The notes below the pieces were generated by a model. It searched no databases and had not been told where the DNA came from. It saw only the letters and a list, made by a program, of their open reading frames with translations. A DNA stretch of 64,000 bases. It comes from Brevibacterium sp. W7.2 (GTDB lineage Bacteria; Actinomycetota; Actinomycetes; Actinomycetales; Brevibacteriaceae). The position numbers and the translations under genes are program-made. Of the stretch, positions 9,006 to 17,547 are shown one piece after another. The DNA lies in NCBI RefSeq assembly GCF_018137945.1, contig NZ_CP073089.1:1364001-1428000 (forward strand). Direction: 5' to 3'. Within the stretch, counting starts at the first letter, position 1, and the number at the start of each line of letters is the position of its first letter.

Positions 9006-10250
9006 ATGGACGACGAACGGATAACTGTTGCTCGCGAAGGCAGCGCTGAGGCCGCGGCCAGCGAGTCGCGGCAGCGCAGCGCGCTCGCCGCCCTGCTGCG
9101 GATCGGCGAACCCGGTGACGGACTGCTCAGGGCCGTCGTCGACGCCGTCGGCCCGATCGCGACCCTCGAGATCATCCGCGCCGTCGCTGCCGAACCCGTG
9201 AGCACCGGGGACGCCGCGACCCACCTGAGCGCCGAAGTCGGGGAACCGGCCGCCGGGACTCAGCTCGCCGAGGCGCTCGCCCGGTGGGCGGTGCGCTCCG
9301 CCGATGCCGACGGCGACCACGACCTCGAGGGAATGCTGCGCCTCGGTGGGCGACTCGTCATCCCCGGTCACGACGAGTGGCCGCGGTGCCTTGACGACCT
9401 CGGGCCGGCGGCGCCCCTGGCGCTGTGGGTGCGCGGACAGGCCAGGCTCGATGCGACGCTGCGCCGTGCGGTCGCCGTCGTCGGGGCGCGGGCGGCGAGC
9501 GGGTACGGGACGAAGTGCGCGTCCGACCTCGCGTGGGATCTCGGCGCCGAGGGGATCACCGTCGTCTCCGGCGGTGCGTTCGGCATCGACGCGGCCGCGC
9601 ACCGGGCGGCGATCGCCCGGGACGCCCCGACGATCGCCTTCATGGCCGGAGGCGTCGACCGGTTCTATCCGGCGGCGAACGCCGATCTCTTCGCCCAGGT
9701 CCTCAACGGGGGAGCGATCGTCTCGGAGACCGCACCCGGGATGACGCCGATGCGGCACCGCTTCCTCCTGCGCAACCGGCTCATCGCCGCGTCCGCCCTC
9801 GTCACCGTCATCGTCGAAGCCGGGTGGCGCAGCGGGGCGCTCAACACCGCCCGGCATGCGCTCGAACTCTCCCGTGCCGTCGCCGCCTATCCGGGGTCGG
9901 TGTACTCGGCGTCATCGGCGGGAACGCATCGGCTCATCCGCCATCACGAGGCCGAACTCGTCACGACGGCCGCCGACGTCCTCGACCTCCTCGACGACGA
10001 CGAACTGCCGCTCGATTTCGCACCAGCCCCGGATAACGGCTCACGCGGCGATGACCGGCTCGAGGACCTCAGCGAGCGGGAGAAGATCTGCCTGACCTCG
10101 CTGTCGGCGACGAAGGAACTCGACGTCGGGACGCTCGCGGCACGAGCCGGACTGACCGTCCAGGACACCCTCTCCGCGCTCGCCCTCCTCGAACTCGCAG
10201 GGCTCAGCCGGCGGCACGGCTCCGGCTGGACGAAGGTCCGAGGCGGCTGA
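9006..10250 (+). CDS. dprA: DNA processing protein DprA
   Basis: Loads RecA on incoming single-stranded DNA in transformable bacteria. 414 residues from ATG 9006, preceded by GGAGG at proper spacing. A GTG at 8982 overlapping the comM stop is a less likely start. An N-terminal helical region (residues 1-115) precedes the Rossmann core. That core has AVVGARAASGYG, VVSGGAFGIDAAAHRAAI, GGVDRFYP and SGALNTARHALELSR. A C-terminal winged-helix domain (from EREKICLTSLS) is present. Whether this organism takes up DNA cannot be told from the window. Confidence 0.94.
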   Translation: MDDERITVAREGSAEAAASESRQRSALAALLRIGEPGDGLLRAVVDAVGPIATLEIIRAVAAEPVSTGDAATHLSAEVGEPAAGTQLAEALARWAVRSADADGDHDLEGMLRLGGRLVIPGHDEWPRCLDDLGPAAPLALWVRGQARLDATLRRAVAVVGARAASGYGTKCASDLAWDLGAEGITVVSGGAFGIDAAAHRAAIARDAPTIAFMAGGVDRFYPAANADLFAQVLNGGAIVSETAPGMTPMRHRFLLRNRLIAASALVTVIVEAGWRSGALNTARHALELSRAVAAYPGSVYSASSAGTHRLIRHHEAELVTTAADVLDLLDDDELPLDFAPAPDNGSRGDDRLEDLSEREKICLTSLSATKELDVGTLAARAGLTVQDTLSALALLELAGLSRRHGSGWTKVRGG

Positions 10251-10283
10251 CCGCAGCCGGTCGGCAGTCGTGGCCTCCGCCCT

Positions 10284-10301
10284 CGCGGTTGCGCAACCGC
10301 G
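10284..10301. promoter_or_regulatory. 18-bp perfect palindrome upstream of xerC
   Basis: CGCGGTTGCGCAACCGCG is its own reverse complement and lies 13 bases before the xerC GTG. The adjacent TAGTCT at 10302-10307 is a plausible -10 for a near-leaderless message, so the palindrome would occupy the -10/-35 spacer. An operator is a reasonable reading. Confidence 0.5.
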
Positions 10302-10314
10302 TAGTCTGGGGACT

Positions 10315-11250
10315 GTGACCGACGCACACCGCTTCCCCGAGGTCGTCGACGCCTACGCCGACCACCTGCGCTCCCGTGATGTCTCCGACCACACGCGCCG
10401 CGCCTACGTCGCCGACATCACGGACTTCTTCGCCCACGTCCGCACCGCCGATGTCGCCGACATCGGTCTCGATGAGCTGCGGTCGTGGCTCATCGCCCTC
10501 GATGATGCGGGAGCCGCGAAGTCGACGGTGGCGCGCAAGATCGCCGCCCTGCGATCGTTCTTCGGCTACTGCGTGAACTCCCTGGGACTGGCGACCAATC
10601 CCGCGGCCAGGCTGCGCACCCCGAAGAAGGACTCCCGCCTTCCGACCGTCCTCAAGCCGAAGCAGGCGGCGAACCTCATCGCAGCGGGCCAGGCGGCCGG
10701 TCCGGACCCAGGGGACGACACGCCGCCCGAGGACAAGACCGATGAGGCCATGCGGGCCCGTGATGCGGCGATCCTCGAGATGCTCTATGCGACCGCGGTC
10801 CGCGTCTCCGAACTCTGCGGACTCGACCGCGCCGACGTCGATGACCAGCGCTCGATGATCACCGTCCTCGGCAAGGGCAACAAGGAGCGTCGCGTGCCGT
10901 TCGGAACACCCGCCGGCCAGGCCCTCGAGACATGGCTGCGGATGCGGGAGAGGGTCGCCACTGAGAAGAGCGGAGACGCCCTCTTCCTCGGCCGGCGCGG
11001 TGGCCGGATCGGGGCGCGCCAGGTCCGCGACCTCGTCCACCGGTACGGCGCCCTCAACCCGGAGGCCCCGGACATCGGGCCGCACGGTCTCCGTCATTCC
11101 ACGGCCACGCACATGCTCGACAACGGCGCCGACCTCCGCCAGATCCAGGAACTCCTCGGGCACGCGACGCTGAGCAGCACACAGATCTACACCCACGTGT
11201 CGATGCAGCGACTGCAGGAGACCTACCGGCAGGCGCACCCCCGGGCGTAG
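10315..11250 (+). CDS. xerC: Tyrosine recombinase XerC
   Basis: Site-specific recombinase that resolves chromosome dimers at dif with XerD. 311 residues from GTG 10315. The N-terminal SAM-like core-binding domain runs to about residue 105. The catalytic set is visible: Arg in TAVRVSELCGL, Lys in GKGNKERRVPF, HGLRHSTATHML, His in LLGHATLSSTQIYTHV and its Tyr. A longer in-frame ATG at 10270 would overlap the palindrome and adds residues not typical of Xer proteins. A ~15-residue Gly/Asp/Pro-rich insert (GPDPGDDTPPEDK) interrupts the mid-region. It ends 12 bases from a convergent peptidase gene. Confidence 0.93.
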   Translation: MTDAHRFPEVVDAYADHLRSRDVSDHTRRAYVADITDFFAHVRTADVADIGLDELRSWLIALDDAGAAKSTVARKIAALRSFFGYCVNSLGLATNPAARLRTPKKDSRLPTVLKPKQAANLIAAGQAAGPDPGDDTPPEDKTDEAMRARDAAILEMLYATAVRVSELCGLDRADVDDQRSMITVLGKGNKERRVPFGTPAGQALETWLRMRERVATEKSGDALFLGRRGGRIGARQVRDLVHRYGALNPEAPDIGPHGLRHSTATHMLDNGADLRQIQELLGHATLSSTQIYTHVSMQRLQETYRQAHPRA

Positions 11251-11262
11251 CCTCCCCGCCTC

Positions 11263-12312
11263 TCACTTCCGGAACTCCCAATGCCACGGTTCGGGCAGGG
11301 ATCCCGACTGTCGTGCCCACGCCGGGTGCACCCAGCCGAAGGTCGGTGCGTTCGCCCGCATCCACTCATGTTCGGCACTGCCGAACGCATTGATCCCACC
11401 GCCCAGATCGACCGCAAGCGCCCACCCGTGGTTGGAGGTCCCGGGTGTGGCCGCCATCCGGCCCTTGCGCTTCTTGAGGACGACCTGCGTGTCGTAGTCG
11501 CGATAGGCGTCGGTGACGGAGATCGGCCGACCGAACCGCGCTTCGAACGCGAAGGAGAGCCGGTCGAACGCCGCCTGCGCATCACAGCGCAGCAGCTGTC
11601 CCGGGGCGGTCTTGAGCTCACACATCGCCGAGGCGGGGATCCGGCCGTTCCGGTGCCCGCCCCAGGACCCGGCCCCGGAGTCGCCGTCGTCACCGGCCGG
11701 CTCCTCGGCGGGCTTGCGGGAGAGCGGCAGGAGCACCGAGGCGTCCTGCCCGAAGAACGGCGCCGGATCGACGTACGCGCGGTCGCTCTCAGTCGGCCAC
11801 ACCCCGATGTGGAGACAGTCCTCGTCGCAGTGCGCCCCGTCGGTGACCTCGCCGATCCGCTCACCCGCTGCGAATGCGTCACCGACGGCGAGGTCGGTCG
11901 TCGCCGGCTGGAACGAGACGGTGCGGCCCGAGTCGGTGGTGATGCTCACCGTGTCGGTGCCCGCGACCGAACCGCGGAAACGCACCGCCCCGCTCGTCGG
12001 AGCCCGCAGCGGTTCACCCGGCAGGGCGCGGATGTCGATGCCCCGATGCCCTGCCAACCAGGTCTCCTGCGGCGGATCGAAGGCGGTGACGATCTCCATG
12101 ACGGGCACGGGGGAGACCCACGTGGTCGCCGCCGCGCCGGTCTGGTCCGCTCTCGCGGTGGCGGGCAGACCGAGGGCGAGGACGACGAGCACGGTGACGA
12201 CGAACGTCGCGACCGCAGTCACTCCGAAGCGATTCTGAGATGGGACGCGCTGGCGGGGATTGAGCGGTCGGCGAGGAGTGAGCGGTCGGGGAGGATGCGA
12301 CATGCCGTCCAT
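11263..12312 (-). CDS. Secreted M23 / M15 (DacY-like) two-domain peptidase
   Basis: Predicted cell-wall hydrolase. 349 residues from ATG 12312; GTG 12339 and ATG 12303 are alternatives. A membrane/signal segment (VTAVATFVVTVLVVLALGLPATARA) leads to an M23 LytM domain with GHRGIDI. Its second metal motif reads DCLHIGVW, where the usual HxH has Cys at the first position. After a Gly/Asp-rich linker, an M15 D,D-carboxypeptidase-like domain has SVTDAYRDYDTQ, TSNHGWALAVDL and EPWHWEF, so its zinc ligands appear intact. A divergent M23 gene next to rpsB is conserved in mycobacteria (Rv2891). The added M15 domain is the notable part. Confidence 0.85.
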   Translation of the reverse strand: MDGMSHPPRPLTPRRPLNPRQRVPSQNRFGVTAVATFVVTVLVVLALGLPATARADQTGAAATTWVSPVPVMEIVTAFDPPQETWLAGHRGIDIRALPGEPLRAPTSGAVRFRGSVAGTDTVSITTDSGRTVSFQPATTDLAVGDAFAAGERIGEVTDGAHCDEDCLHIGVWPTESDRAYVDPAPFFGQDASVLLPLSRKPAEEPAGDDGDSGAGSWGGHRNGRIPASAMCELKTAPGQLLRCDAQAAFDRLSFAFEARFGRPISVTDAYRDYDTQVVLKKRKGRMAATPGTSNHGWALAVDLGGGINAFGSAEHEWMRANAPTFGWVHPAWARQSGSLPEPWHWEFRK

Positions 12313-12354
12313 CGAACCGCGGGCAGACACGCGTGTCACTGCCGTCGCAACCGC

Positions 12355-12381
12355 CTGTGGACGGCCTCTCAGCCTCCACAG
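12355..12381. repeat. Second inverted CTGTGGA pair
   Basis: CTGTGGA (12355-12361) and TCCACAG (12375-12381) are separated by 13 bases, exactly the arrangement at 6849-6877. Seven-base arms here against ten at the first site. Confidence 0.45.
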
Positions 12382-12756
12382 TTCAGGTGCACATGAGTCA
12401 CACCGGCATCCACAGACCGCCGCACGCGAGTGCGGGCGAGCCCAGCGCGGCCGGCGGGGCCGATGCGCGCAGTCGGTAGCGTGGTGTCACCGCCCCGCCA
12501 CGATACGCGCCGCCACGACACGCCCCTCCGCGACCCGCCCGCCGCGACTCGTGGCGAACCGCGGGCCACCTCGGCGACGGGGACGCACCGTCACCCGGTC
12601 ACGGGGCAGTGCCGCGTCCCCGCGGAGACCACCGAATCGACCATCCACAGGCGCTTGAACGCGAGTCGATTCCGCGCCGCCGCCCCGCAGACCCAGCCCC
12701 CTCGTCACCTCGATCGGGACCCGGGACCGCAGGGCCGCCTCGGCGCGGGGGACCGA

Positions 12757-12787
12757 TTGGAAATGGCTTGGTCACCCGCGATAGACT
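12757..12787 (+). promoter_or_regulatory. rpsB-tsf promoter candidate
   Basis: TTGGAA (12757-12762) and TAGACT (12782-12787), spacing 19. TSS near 12794 would give a leader of about 197 bases, long enough for an S2 autoregulatory structure. Confidence 0.45.
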
Positions 12788-12990
12788 GGCTCCAGCAGAA
12801 GCGTGTCTTCTGACTACGCGCATCCGATTTCTTCTCCATCCCTTGGTGCACGCCTGCAGTGCGTGTGGGGCGGATGAACCGGATGCCAGGAATCAACCGA
12901 AACCGTCACAGGCGTCGTCGGCTCACAGCCGGCGGCTCACCGTGGCACAACGCACCCGCAGCAGGGTGCTCGAGAAAGGAGGGCGTCGGC

Positions 12991-13956
12991 ATGGCCGTCG
13001 TCACCATCCGCCAGCTGCTCGACAGCGGCGTCCACTTCGGACACCAGACCCGTCGTTGGAACCCGAAGATGAAGCGCTTCATCTTCACCGAGCGCAACGG
13101 CATCTACATCATCGACCTGCAGAAGTCGCTGGGCTACATCGACACCGCGTTCGAGTTCGTCAAGGAAACCGTCTCGCACGGTGGCTCGATCCTCTTCGTC
13201 GGCACGAAGAAGCAGGCTCAGGAATCCATCGCCGAGCAGGCCAAGCGCGTGGGCCAGCCCTACGTCAACCAGCGCTGGCTGGGCGGCATGCTCACGAACT
13301 TCCAGACCATCTCCCTGCGTCTGCGCCGCCTCAAGGAACTCGAAGAGATCGACTTCGACGACGTTGCCGGCTCCTCGCACACGAAGAAGGAACTCCTCAT
13401 CCTCCGTCGTGAGAAGGACAAGCTCGAGAAGACCCTCGGCGGCATCCGCGACATGCAGCGGACCCCGTCGGCCGTGTGGATCGTCGACACGAAGAAGGAG
13501 CACCTCGCCGTCGACGAGGCGAAGAAGCTGGGCATCCCGGTCATCGCGATCCTCGACACGAACTGCGACCCCGACGACGTCACCTACCCGATCCCGGGCA
13601 ACGACGACGCAATCCGCTCGGTGTCCCTGCTCACCCGCGTGATCGCCGACGCCGTGGCCGAGGGCCTCATCGCACGCCACTCCGGCGACGACGAGTCCGG
13701 TGAGAAGAACGTCTCCGCCGTCGAGCCGATGCCCGAGTGGGAGCGCGAGCTCCTCGAAGGCAATGCCGCTGAGGGCGAAGCCAACACCGCCGAGGCCGAG
13801 GCCAAGGTCGCCGCGGACGCAGCCACCGCTGACGCCGCCGCCGGTGACACCTCCGCTGCCGACGCCGAGGCCGAGACGGCCAAGGCCGACGCCGCCACCG
13901 CTGAAGCCGACGCCGAGGCGAACGCCGAAGCGAACGCTGACTCCACCGAGTCCTGA
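12991..13956 (+). CDS. rpsB: 30S ribosomal protein S2
   Basis: 321 residues from ATG 12991 with GAAAGGAGGG upstream, the best ribosome site in the window. S2 signatures: [39 protein letters not shown] and [22 protein letters not shown]. The normal S2 fold ends near residue 250. The last ~70 residues are an Ala/Glu repeat tail ending ANADSTES, an extension common in high-GC actinobacteria. Co-transcribed with tsf, 33 bases downstream. Confidence 0.97.
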   Translation: MAVVTIRQLLDSGVHFGHQTRRWNPKMKRFIFTERNGIYIIDLQKSLGYIDTAFEFVKETVSHGGSILFVGTKKQAQESIAEQAKRVGQPYVNQRWLGGMLTNFQTISLRLRRLKELEEIDFDDVAGSSHTKKELLILRREKDKLEKTLGGIRDMQRTPSAVWIVDTKKEHLAVDEAKKLGIPVIAILDTNCDPDDVTYPIPGNDDAIRSVSLLTRVIADAVAEGLIARHSGDDESGEKNVSAVEPMPEWERELLEGNAAEGEANTAEAEAKVAADAATADAAAGDTSAADAEAETAKADAATAEADAEANAEANADSTES

Positions 13957-13989
13957 TCTCACTCACCTCCACCACCACTAGGAGAAAGA

Positions 13990-14817
13990 ATGGCAAACTA
14001 CACTGCCGCTGACATCAAGGAACTGCGCGAGAAGACCGGCGCGGGAATGATGGACGTCAAGAAGGCCCTCGACGAGGCCGACGGCGATCAGGCGAAGGCC
14101 GTTGAGCTCCTCCGCGTGAAGGGCCTCAAGGGCGCCACCAAGCGCGAAGGCCGCGCCACCTCCGACGGACTCGTGGCCAGCTTCGTCGACGGCGGAGTCG
14201 GCACCATGATCGAGCTCGACTCGGAGACCGACTTCGTCGCGAAGTCGCAGCGCTTCATCGACCTCGCCGACGAAGTCCTCGCCCTCGCGGTGTCGAACAA
14301 GTCCGAGTCGGCGGAGTCCCTCCTCTCGGTCGAGGCCGACGGCAAGACCGTCGCCCAGTTCATCACCGAGTCCGGCGCCGCCCTCGGCGAGAAGGTCGAC
14401 CTGCGCCGCGTGGGTCGTCTCGAGAGCCAGAAGGTCGAGTCCTACCTCCACCGGACGAACAAGGACCTGCCCCCGCAGGTCGGCGTTCTCTTCGGCTACG
14501 AAGGCGACGACCAGACCGTGGCCCACGATGTCGCCGTGCACATCGCCGCGATGGCTCCGAAGTACTTCTCCCGTGAGGACGTCCCCGCCGAGCTCGTCGA
14601 GAACGAGCGCCGCATCGCCGAGGACACCGCGAAGAACGAAGGCAAGCCCGAACAGGCTCTGCCGAAGATCATCGAAGGCCGCGTCAACGGCTTCTTCAAG
14701 GAGAACTGCCTGCTCGACCAGGGATTCGCCAAGGATCCCAAGCAGTCCGTGGGCAAGGTCCTCGAAGCTGCCGGCCTCAAGGCCACCGGTTTCCTCCGCT
14801 TCCGCGTGGGAGCCTGA
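13990..14817 (+). CDS. tsf: Elongation factor Ts
   Basis: Guanine nucleotide exchange factor of EF-Tu. 275 residues, ATG 13990 preceded by TAGGAGAAAGA. N-terminal UBA-like domain: IKELREKTGAGMMDVKKALDEADGD. Core: SDGLVASFVDGGVGTMIELDSETDFVAKS. The C-terminal module ends KATGFLRFRVGA. Pairs with rpsB; a hairpin terminator follows 50 bases after the stop. Confidence 0.97.
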   Translation: MANYTAADIKELREKTGAGMMDVKKALDEADGDQAKAVELLRVKGLKGATKREGRATSDGLVASFVDGGVGTMIELDSETDFVAKSQRFIDLADEVLALAVSNKSESAESLLSVEADGKTVAQFITESGAALGEKVDLRRVGRLESQKVESYLHRTNKDLPPQVGVLFGYEGDDQTVAHDVAVHIAAMAPKYFSREDVPAELVENERRIAEDTAKNEGKPEQALPKIIEGRVNGFFKENCLLDQGFAKDPKQSVGKVLEAAGLKATGFLRFRVGA

Positions 14818-14867
14818 ACCGCAGCACGATCGCTGACGGGATCACCATGATCCCCGCGTGATCCGAT

Positions 14868-14900
14868 GACGGGGTCGGACCGATTCGGTCCGGCCCCGTC
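14868..14900 (+). terminator. Terminator after tsf
   Basis: 14-bp stem (14868-14881 with 14887-14900, one G-U pair) and a GATTC loop, followed by TTCGCT. It ends the rpsB-tsf unit. The pyrH -10 candidate begins 6 bases later. Confidence 0.8.
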
Positions 14901-14905
14901 TTCGC

Positions 14906-14911
14906 TAGACT
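14906..14911 (+). promoter_or_regulatory. pyrH -10 candidate TAGACT
   Basis: TAGACT directly after the tsf terminator; a weak -35 (TTCGGT, 14884-14889) would overlap the terminator stem at 16-base spacing. Confidence 0.4.
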
Positions 14912-14981
14912 GACCCAGACGAACCACCCCGGAACGGCGCTGCCCACAAGGCGGCGCCGCCCGCATGGAAGAAGGACCTCA

Positions 14982-15734
14982 ATGACATCGACCCCGGTAC
15001 ACGAATCGAGCCATGCCAGCCGACCCCTGCGCACCCACCGTCGACGGGTGCTGCTCAAGCTCTCAGGCGAGGTCTTCGGCGGAGGCAGCATCGGCGTCGA
15101 TCCCGACGTCGTCGCTGCCGTCGCCCGGGAAGTCGCCCCCACCGTCGACGATGTCGAGGTGAGCATCGTCGTCGGCGGCGGAAACTTCTTCCGCGGCGCC
15201 GAACTCTCCCAGCGCGGCATGGACCGCACCCGCGCCGACTACATGGGCATGCTCGGCACCGTGATGAACTGCCTCGCGCTCCAGGACTTCCTCGAGCAGC
15301 TCGGCGTCGACACGCGCGTGCAGACCGCGATCCCGATGTCCCAGGTCGCCGAGTCCTACATCCCGCGCCGCGCGATGCGGCACATGGAGAAGAACCGCGT
15401 CGTCATCTTCGGCGCCGGTGCCGGCCTGCCCTACTTCTCCACCGACACGGTGGCAGCCCAGCGGGCGCTCGAGATCCACGCCGACGAGGTGCTCATCGCG
15501 AAGAACGGCGTCGACGGGGTCTACACCGCCGACCCGAAGCTCGACCCCAACGCGGTGAAGATCGACGAGATCAGCTACCAGGAGGCTCTGCAGAAGGGCC
15601 TCAAGGTCGTCGACGCGACCGCGTTCTCCCTCTGCATGGACAACCGGCTTCCGATGCATGTCTTCGGCATGGAAGGGGAGGGCAACCTGCGCAAGGCGAT
15701 CTCCGGCGAGAAGATCGGCACCGTCGTCAAGTAG
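14982..15734 (+). CDS. pyrH: UMP kinase
   Basis: ATP + UMP to ADP + UDP, hexameric amino-acid-kinase-fold enzyme of pyrimidine synthesis. 250 residues, ATG 14982 with GAAGGA upstream. Motifs: [14 protein letters not shown] (ATP site), [39 protein letters not shown] and [19 protein letters not shown]. About 20 residues before the first strand form a basic N-terminal extension. Upstream of frr with a 168-base gap that carries a TAGAAT -10 candidate. Confidence 0.96.
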   Translation: MTSTPVHESSHASRPLRTHRRRVLLKLSGEVFGGGSIGVDPDVVAAVAREVAPTVDDVEVSIVVGGGNFFRGAELSQRGMDRTRADYMGMLGTVMNCLALQDFLEQLGVDTRVQTAIPMSQVAESYIPRRAMRHMEKNRVVIFGAGAGLPYFSTDTVAAQRALEIHADEVLIAKNGVDGVYTADPKLDPNAVKIDEISYQEALQKGLKVVDATAFSLCMDNRLPMHVFGMEGEGNLRKAISGEKIGTVVK

Positions 15735-15860
15735 CCTGCGCGGCGGGGTCATCCCCGGTGGCTTGCCGACCAGGATCCGCTGGTCAGGCACCCGCAGCCG
15801 ACACACCGGCGGAGGCGAATCCGCCGTGGTCCGAGTGCGCCAAACGCGAGCTCGGACACA

Positions 15861-15866
15861 TAGAAT
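15861..15866 (+). promoter_or_regulatory. frr -10 candidate TAGAAT
   Basis: TAGAAT 37 bases before the frr GTG, in a gap otherwise without features. No clear -35. Confidence 0.35.
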
Positions 15867-15902
15867 GTTCACACAGCTCCAATCGACTGAAAAGAGTGTC
15901 TC

Positions 15903-16460
15903 GTGATTGAAGAAACACTGGCAGAGGCCAGGGAGAAGATGGACAAAGCCGTGGAATTCACGCAAGAGGACTTTGCGTCGATCCGCACCGGCCGGGCCAA
16001 CCCCGCGCTCTTCGCGAACATCGAGATCGAATACTACGGAGCGCCGACGCCGCTCCAGCAGCTCGCCTCGTTCCAGACGCCGGAAGCCCGCACGATCCTC
16101 ATCACTCCCTACGACAGGGGCACCCTCGGCGACATCGAGAACGCGCTGCGCAACTCCGACATCGGCGCCAACCCCGCCAACGACGGCAACGTCATCCGCG
16201 TCGTCCTCCCCGAACTCACCGAGGAGCGCCGCAAGGAGTACGTGAAGATCGTCAAGGGCAAGGCCGAGGACGGCAAGGTCTCGATCCGCAACATCCGCCG
16301 CCACGCCAAGGAGACCCTGGAGCGGATCAAGAAGGACGGCGAAGCCGGCGAGGACGAGGTCACCCGGTCGATCTCCGAACTCGACGACATCACGAAGAAG
16401 AAGGTCGACTCGATCGACAAGCTCCTCGATCAGAAGGAAGCTGAGCTCCTCGAGGTCTGA
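15903..16460 (+). CDS. frr: Ribosome recycling factor
   Basis: With EF-G, splits post-termination ribosomes. 185 residues, exactly the family length, from GTG 15903. Motifs: FASIRTGRANPALF, YYGAPTPLQQLA, GNVIRVVLPELTEERRKEYVKIVK and IRNIRRHAKETL. The stop TGA overlaps the cdsA ATG by one base. Confidence 0.97.
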   Translation: MIEETLAEAREKMDKAVEFTQEDFASIRTGRANPALFANIEIEYYGAPTPLQQLASFQTPEARTILITPYDRGTLGDIENALRNSDIGANPANDGNVIRVVLPELTEERRKEYVKIVKGKAEDGKVSIRNIRRHAKETLERIKKDGEAGEDEVTRSISELDDITKKKVDSIDKLLDQKEAELLEV

Positions 16461-17446
16461 TGATCGCGTTGTCGACACCTGGGACTCCCGCATCCGATCC
16501 GACCCCGGCAGAGGGGTCGGATCGGGGCGCGTCTGCGCAGGCCCCGTTCCCGAAGAGGCGTGACCTGCGCGGCACCGACACGGTCTACTCCGCCGCCGAG
16601 GTGGAGGTCGAGGTCGCGCCGGCGCCGAAGGACTACGGGCGGGCAGGTCGCAACCTTCCTGCCGCGATCGGCATCGGACTGCTCATCGGCGGAGTCGTCC
16701 TCGTCTCCCTCATCTTCTTCCCCGAATCCTTCATCTTCGTCATCCTCATCGCCATCGTCGCGGCGATGTGGGAGCTGGCGAACGCGCTCTCGCGCTCGGG
16801 CTCCCTCGTCTCGCGGATTCCCGTGATGATCTCGGCGGCCTGCATGGTCGTCGCCACGTACTTCGGCGGTCGCGAGGCCCTGTGGGTGACCTTCGCCGCC
16901 AGCGCCGGCGCCGTCATGCTCTTCACGATGGTTGAGCGCCGGAAGAACGCCGTCAAGGACGTCTCCCTCTCCCTCTTCGCGCTCACCTACGTGGGCCTCA
17001 TGGCGTGCTTCGTCGTCTATCTCCTCACCCTGCCCGACGGCAACCTCTACGTCATCATCTTCCTCGCCAGCGTCGTCGCCTCCGACATCGGCGGCTACGT
17101 CTTCGGCGTCCTCTGGGGGAAGCATCCGATCGCCCCCCGAATCTCGCCGAAGAAGTCGTGGGAGGGCTACGCCGGATCCGTCGTCTTCACCGCCGCCGTC
17201 GCGACGACGCTCGCGGTCACCCTCCTCGGCGCCCCCTTCTGGACGGGCCTGATCATCGGCGTCGTCATTCCCGCCTTCGCCACCCTCGGCGACTTCAGCG
17301 AGTCGATGATCAAACGCGATCTCGACCTCAAGGACATGGGTACGCTGCTGCCCGGACACGGCGGGGTGATGGACCGTCTCGACTCGATCCTCCCGACCGC
17401 CCCCGTCGCGCTCGTGATGTTCTCCGTCCTGCCCGGTTTCCTCTGA
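16460..17446 (+). CDS. cdsA: Phosphatidate cytidylyltransferase
   Basis: CTP + phosphatidate to CDP-diacylglycerol, the branch point of phospholipid synthesis, in the cytoplasmic membrane. 328 residues. About 60 polar residues precede seven or eight membrane segments. The CDS signature is near the C-terminus: VASDIGGYVFGVLWGKH, SPKKSWEGYAGS and SMIKRDLDLKDMGTLLPGHGGVMDRLDS, with the metal-binding aspartates. Start overlaps the frr stop. Same order as mycobacteria (pyrH-frr-cdsA-rlmN). Confidence 0.94.
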   Translation: MIALSTPGTPASDPTPAEGSDRGASAQAPFPKRRDLRGTDTVYSAAEVEVEVAPAPKDYGRAGRNLPAAIGIGLLIGGVVLVSLIFFPESFIFVILIAIVAAMWELANALSRSGSLVSRIPVMISAACMVVATYFGGREALWVTFAASAGAVMLFTMVERRKNAVKDVSLSLFALTYVGLMACFVVYLLTLPDGNLYVIIFLASVVASDIGGYVFGVLWGKHPIAPRISPKKSWEGYAGSVVFTAAVATTLAVTLLGAPFWTGLIIGVVIPAFATLGDFSESMIKRDLDLKDMGTLLPGHGGVMDRLDSILPTAPVALVMFSVLPGFL

Positions 17447-17547
17447 GTCCAACCCACCGAGGCGGCGGCCGCCGAGGCGGTCGCGGGCCGGTCCCGGGTG
17501 GTCCCGACCACAACCCGCCTGTCCGCAGACCATGAGACAATGGGCGG

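Larger units (their letters stand above)
12313..12990. other. 678-base gap with DnaA-box-like cluster and rpsB leader
   Basis: Divergent intergenic region between the M23/M15 gene and rpsB. It holds CTGTGGA-N13-TCCACAG at 12355-12381 and further TCCACAG copies at 12409-12415 and 12644-12650. A copy of CCGCCTCGGC is at 12735-12744. A promoter candidate lies at 12757-12787, and about 200 bases of rpsB leader follow. Several reading frames are open here only because of the base composition. Confidence 0.6.
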
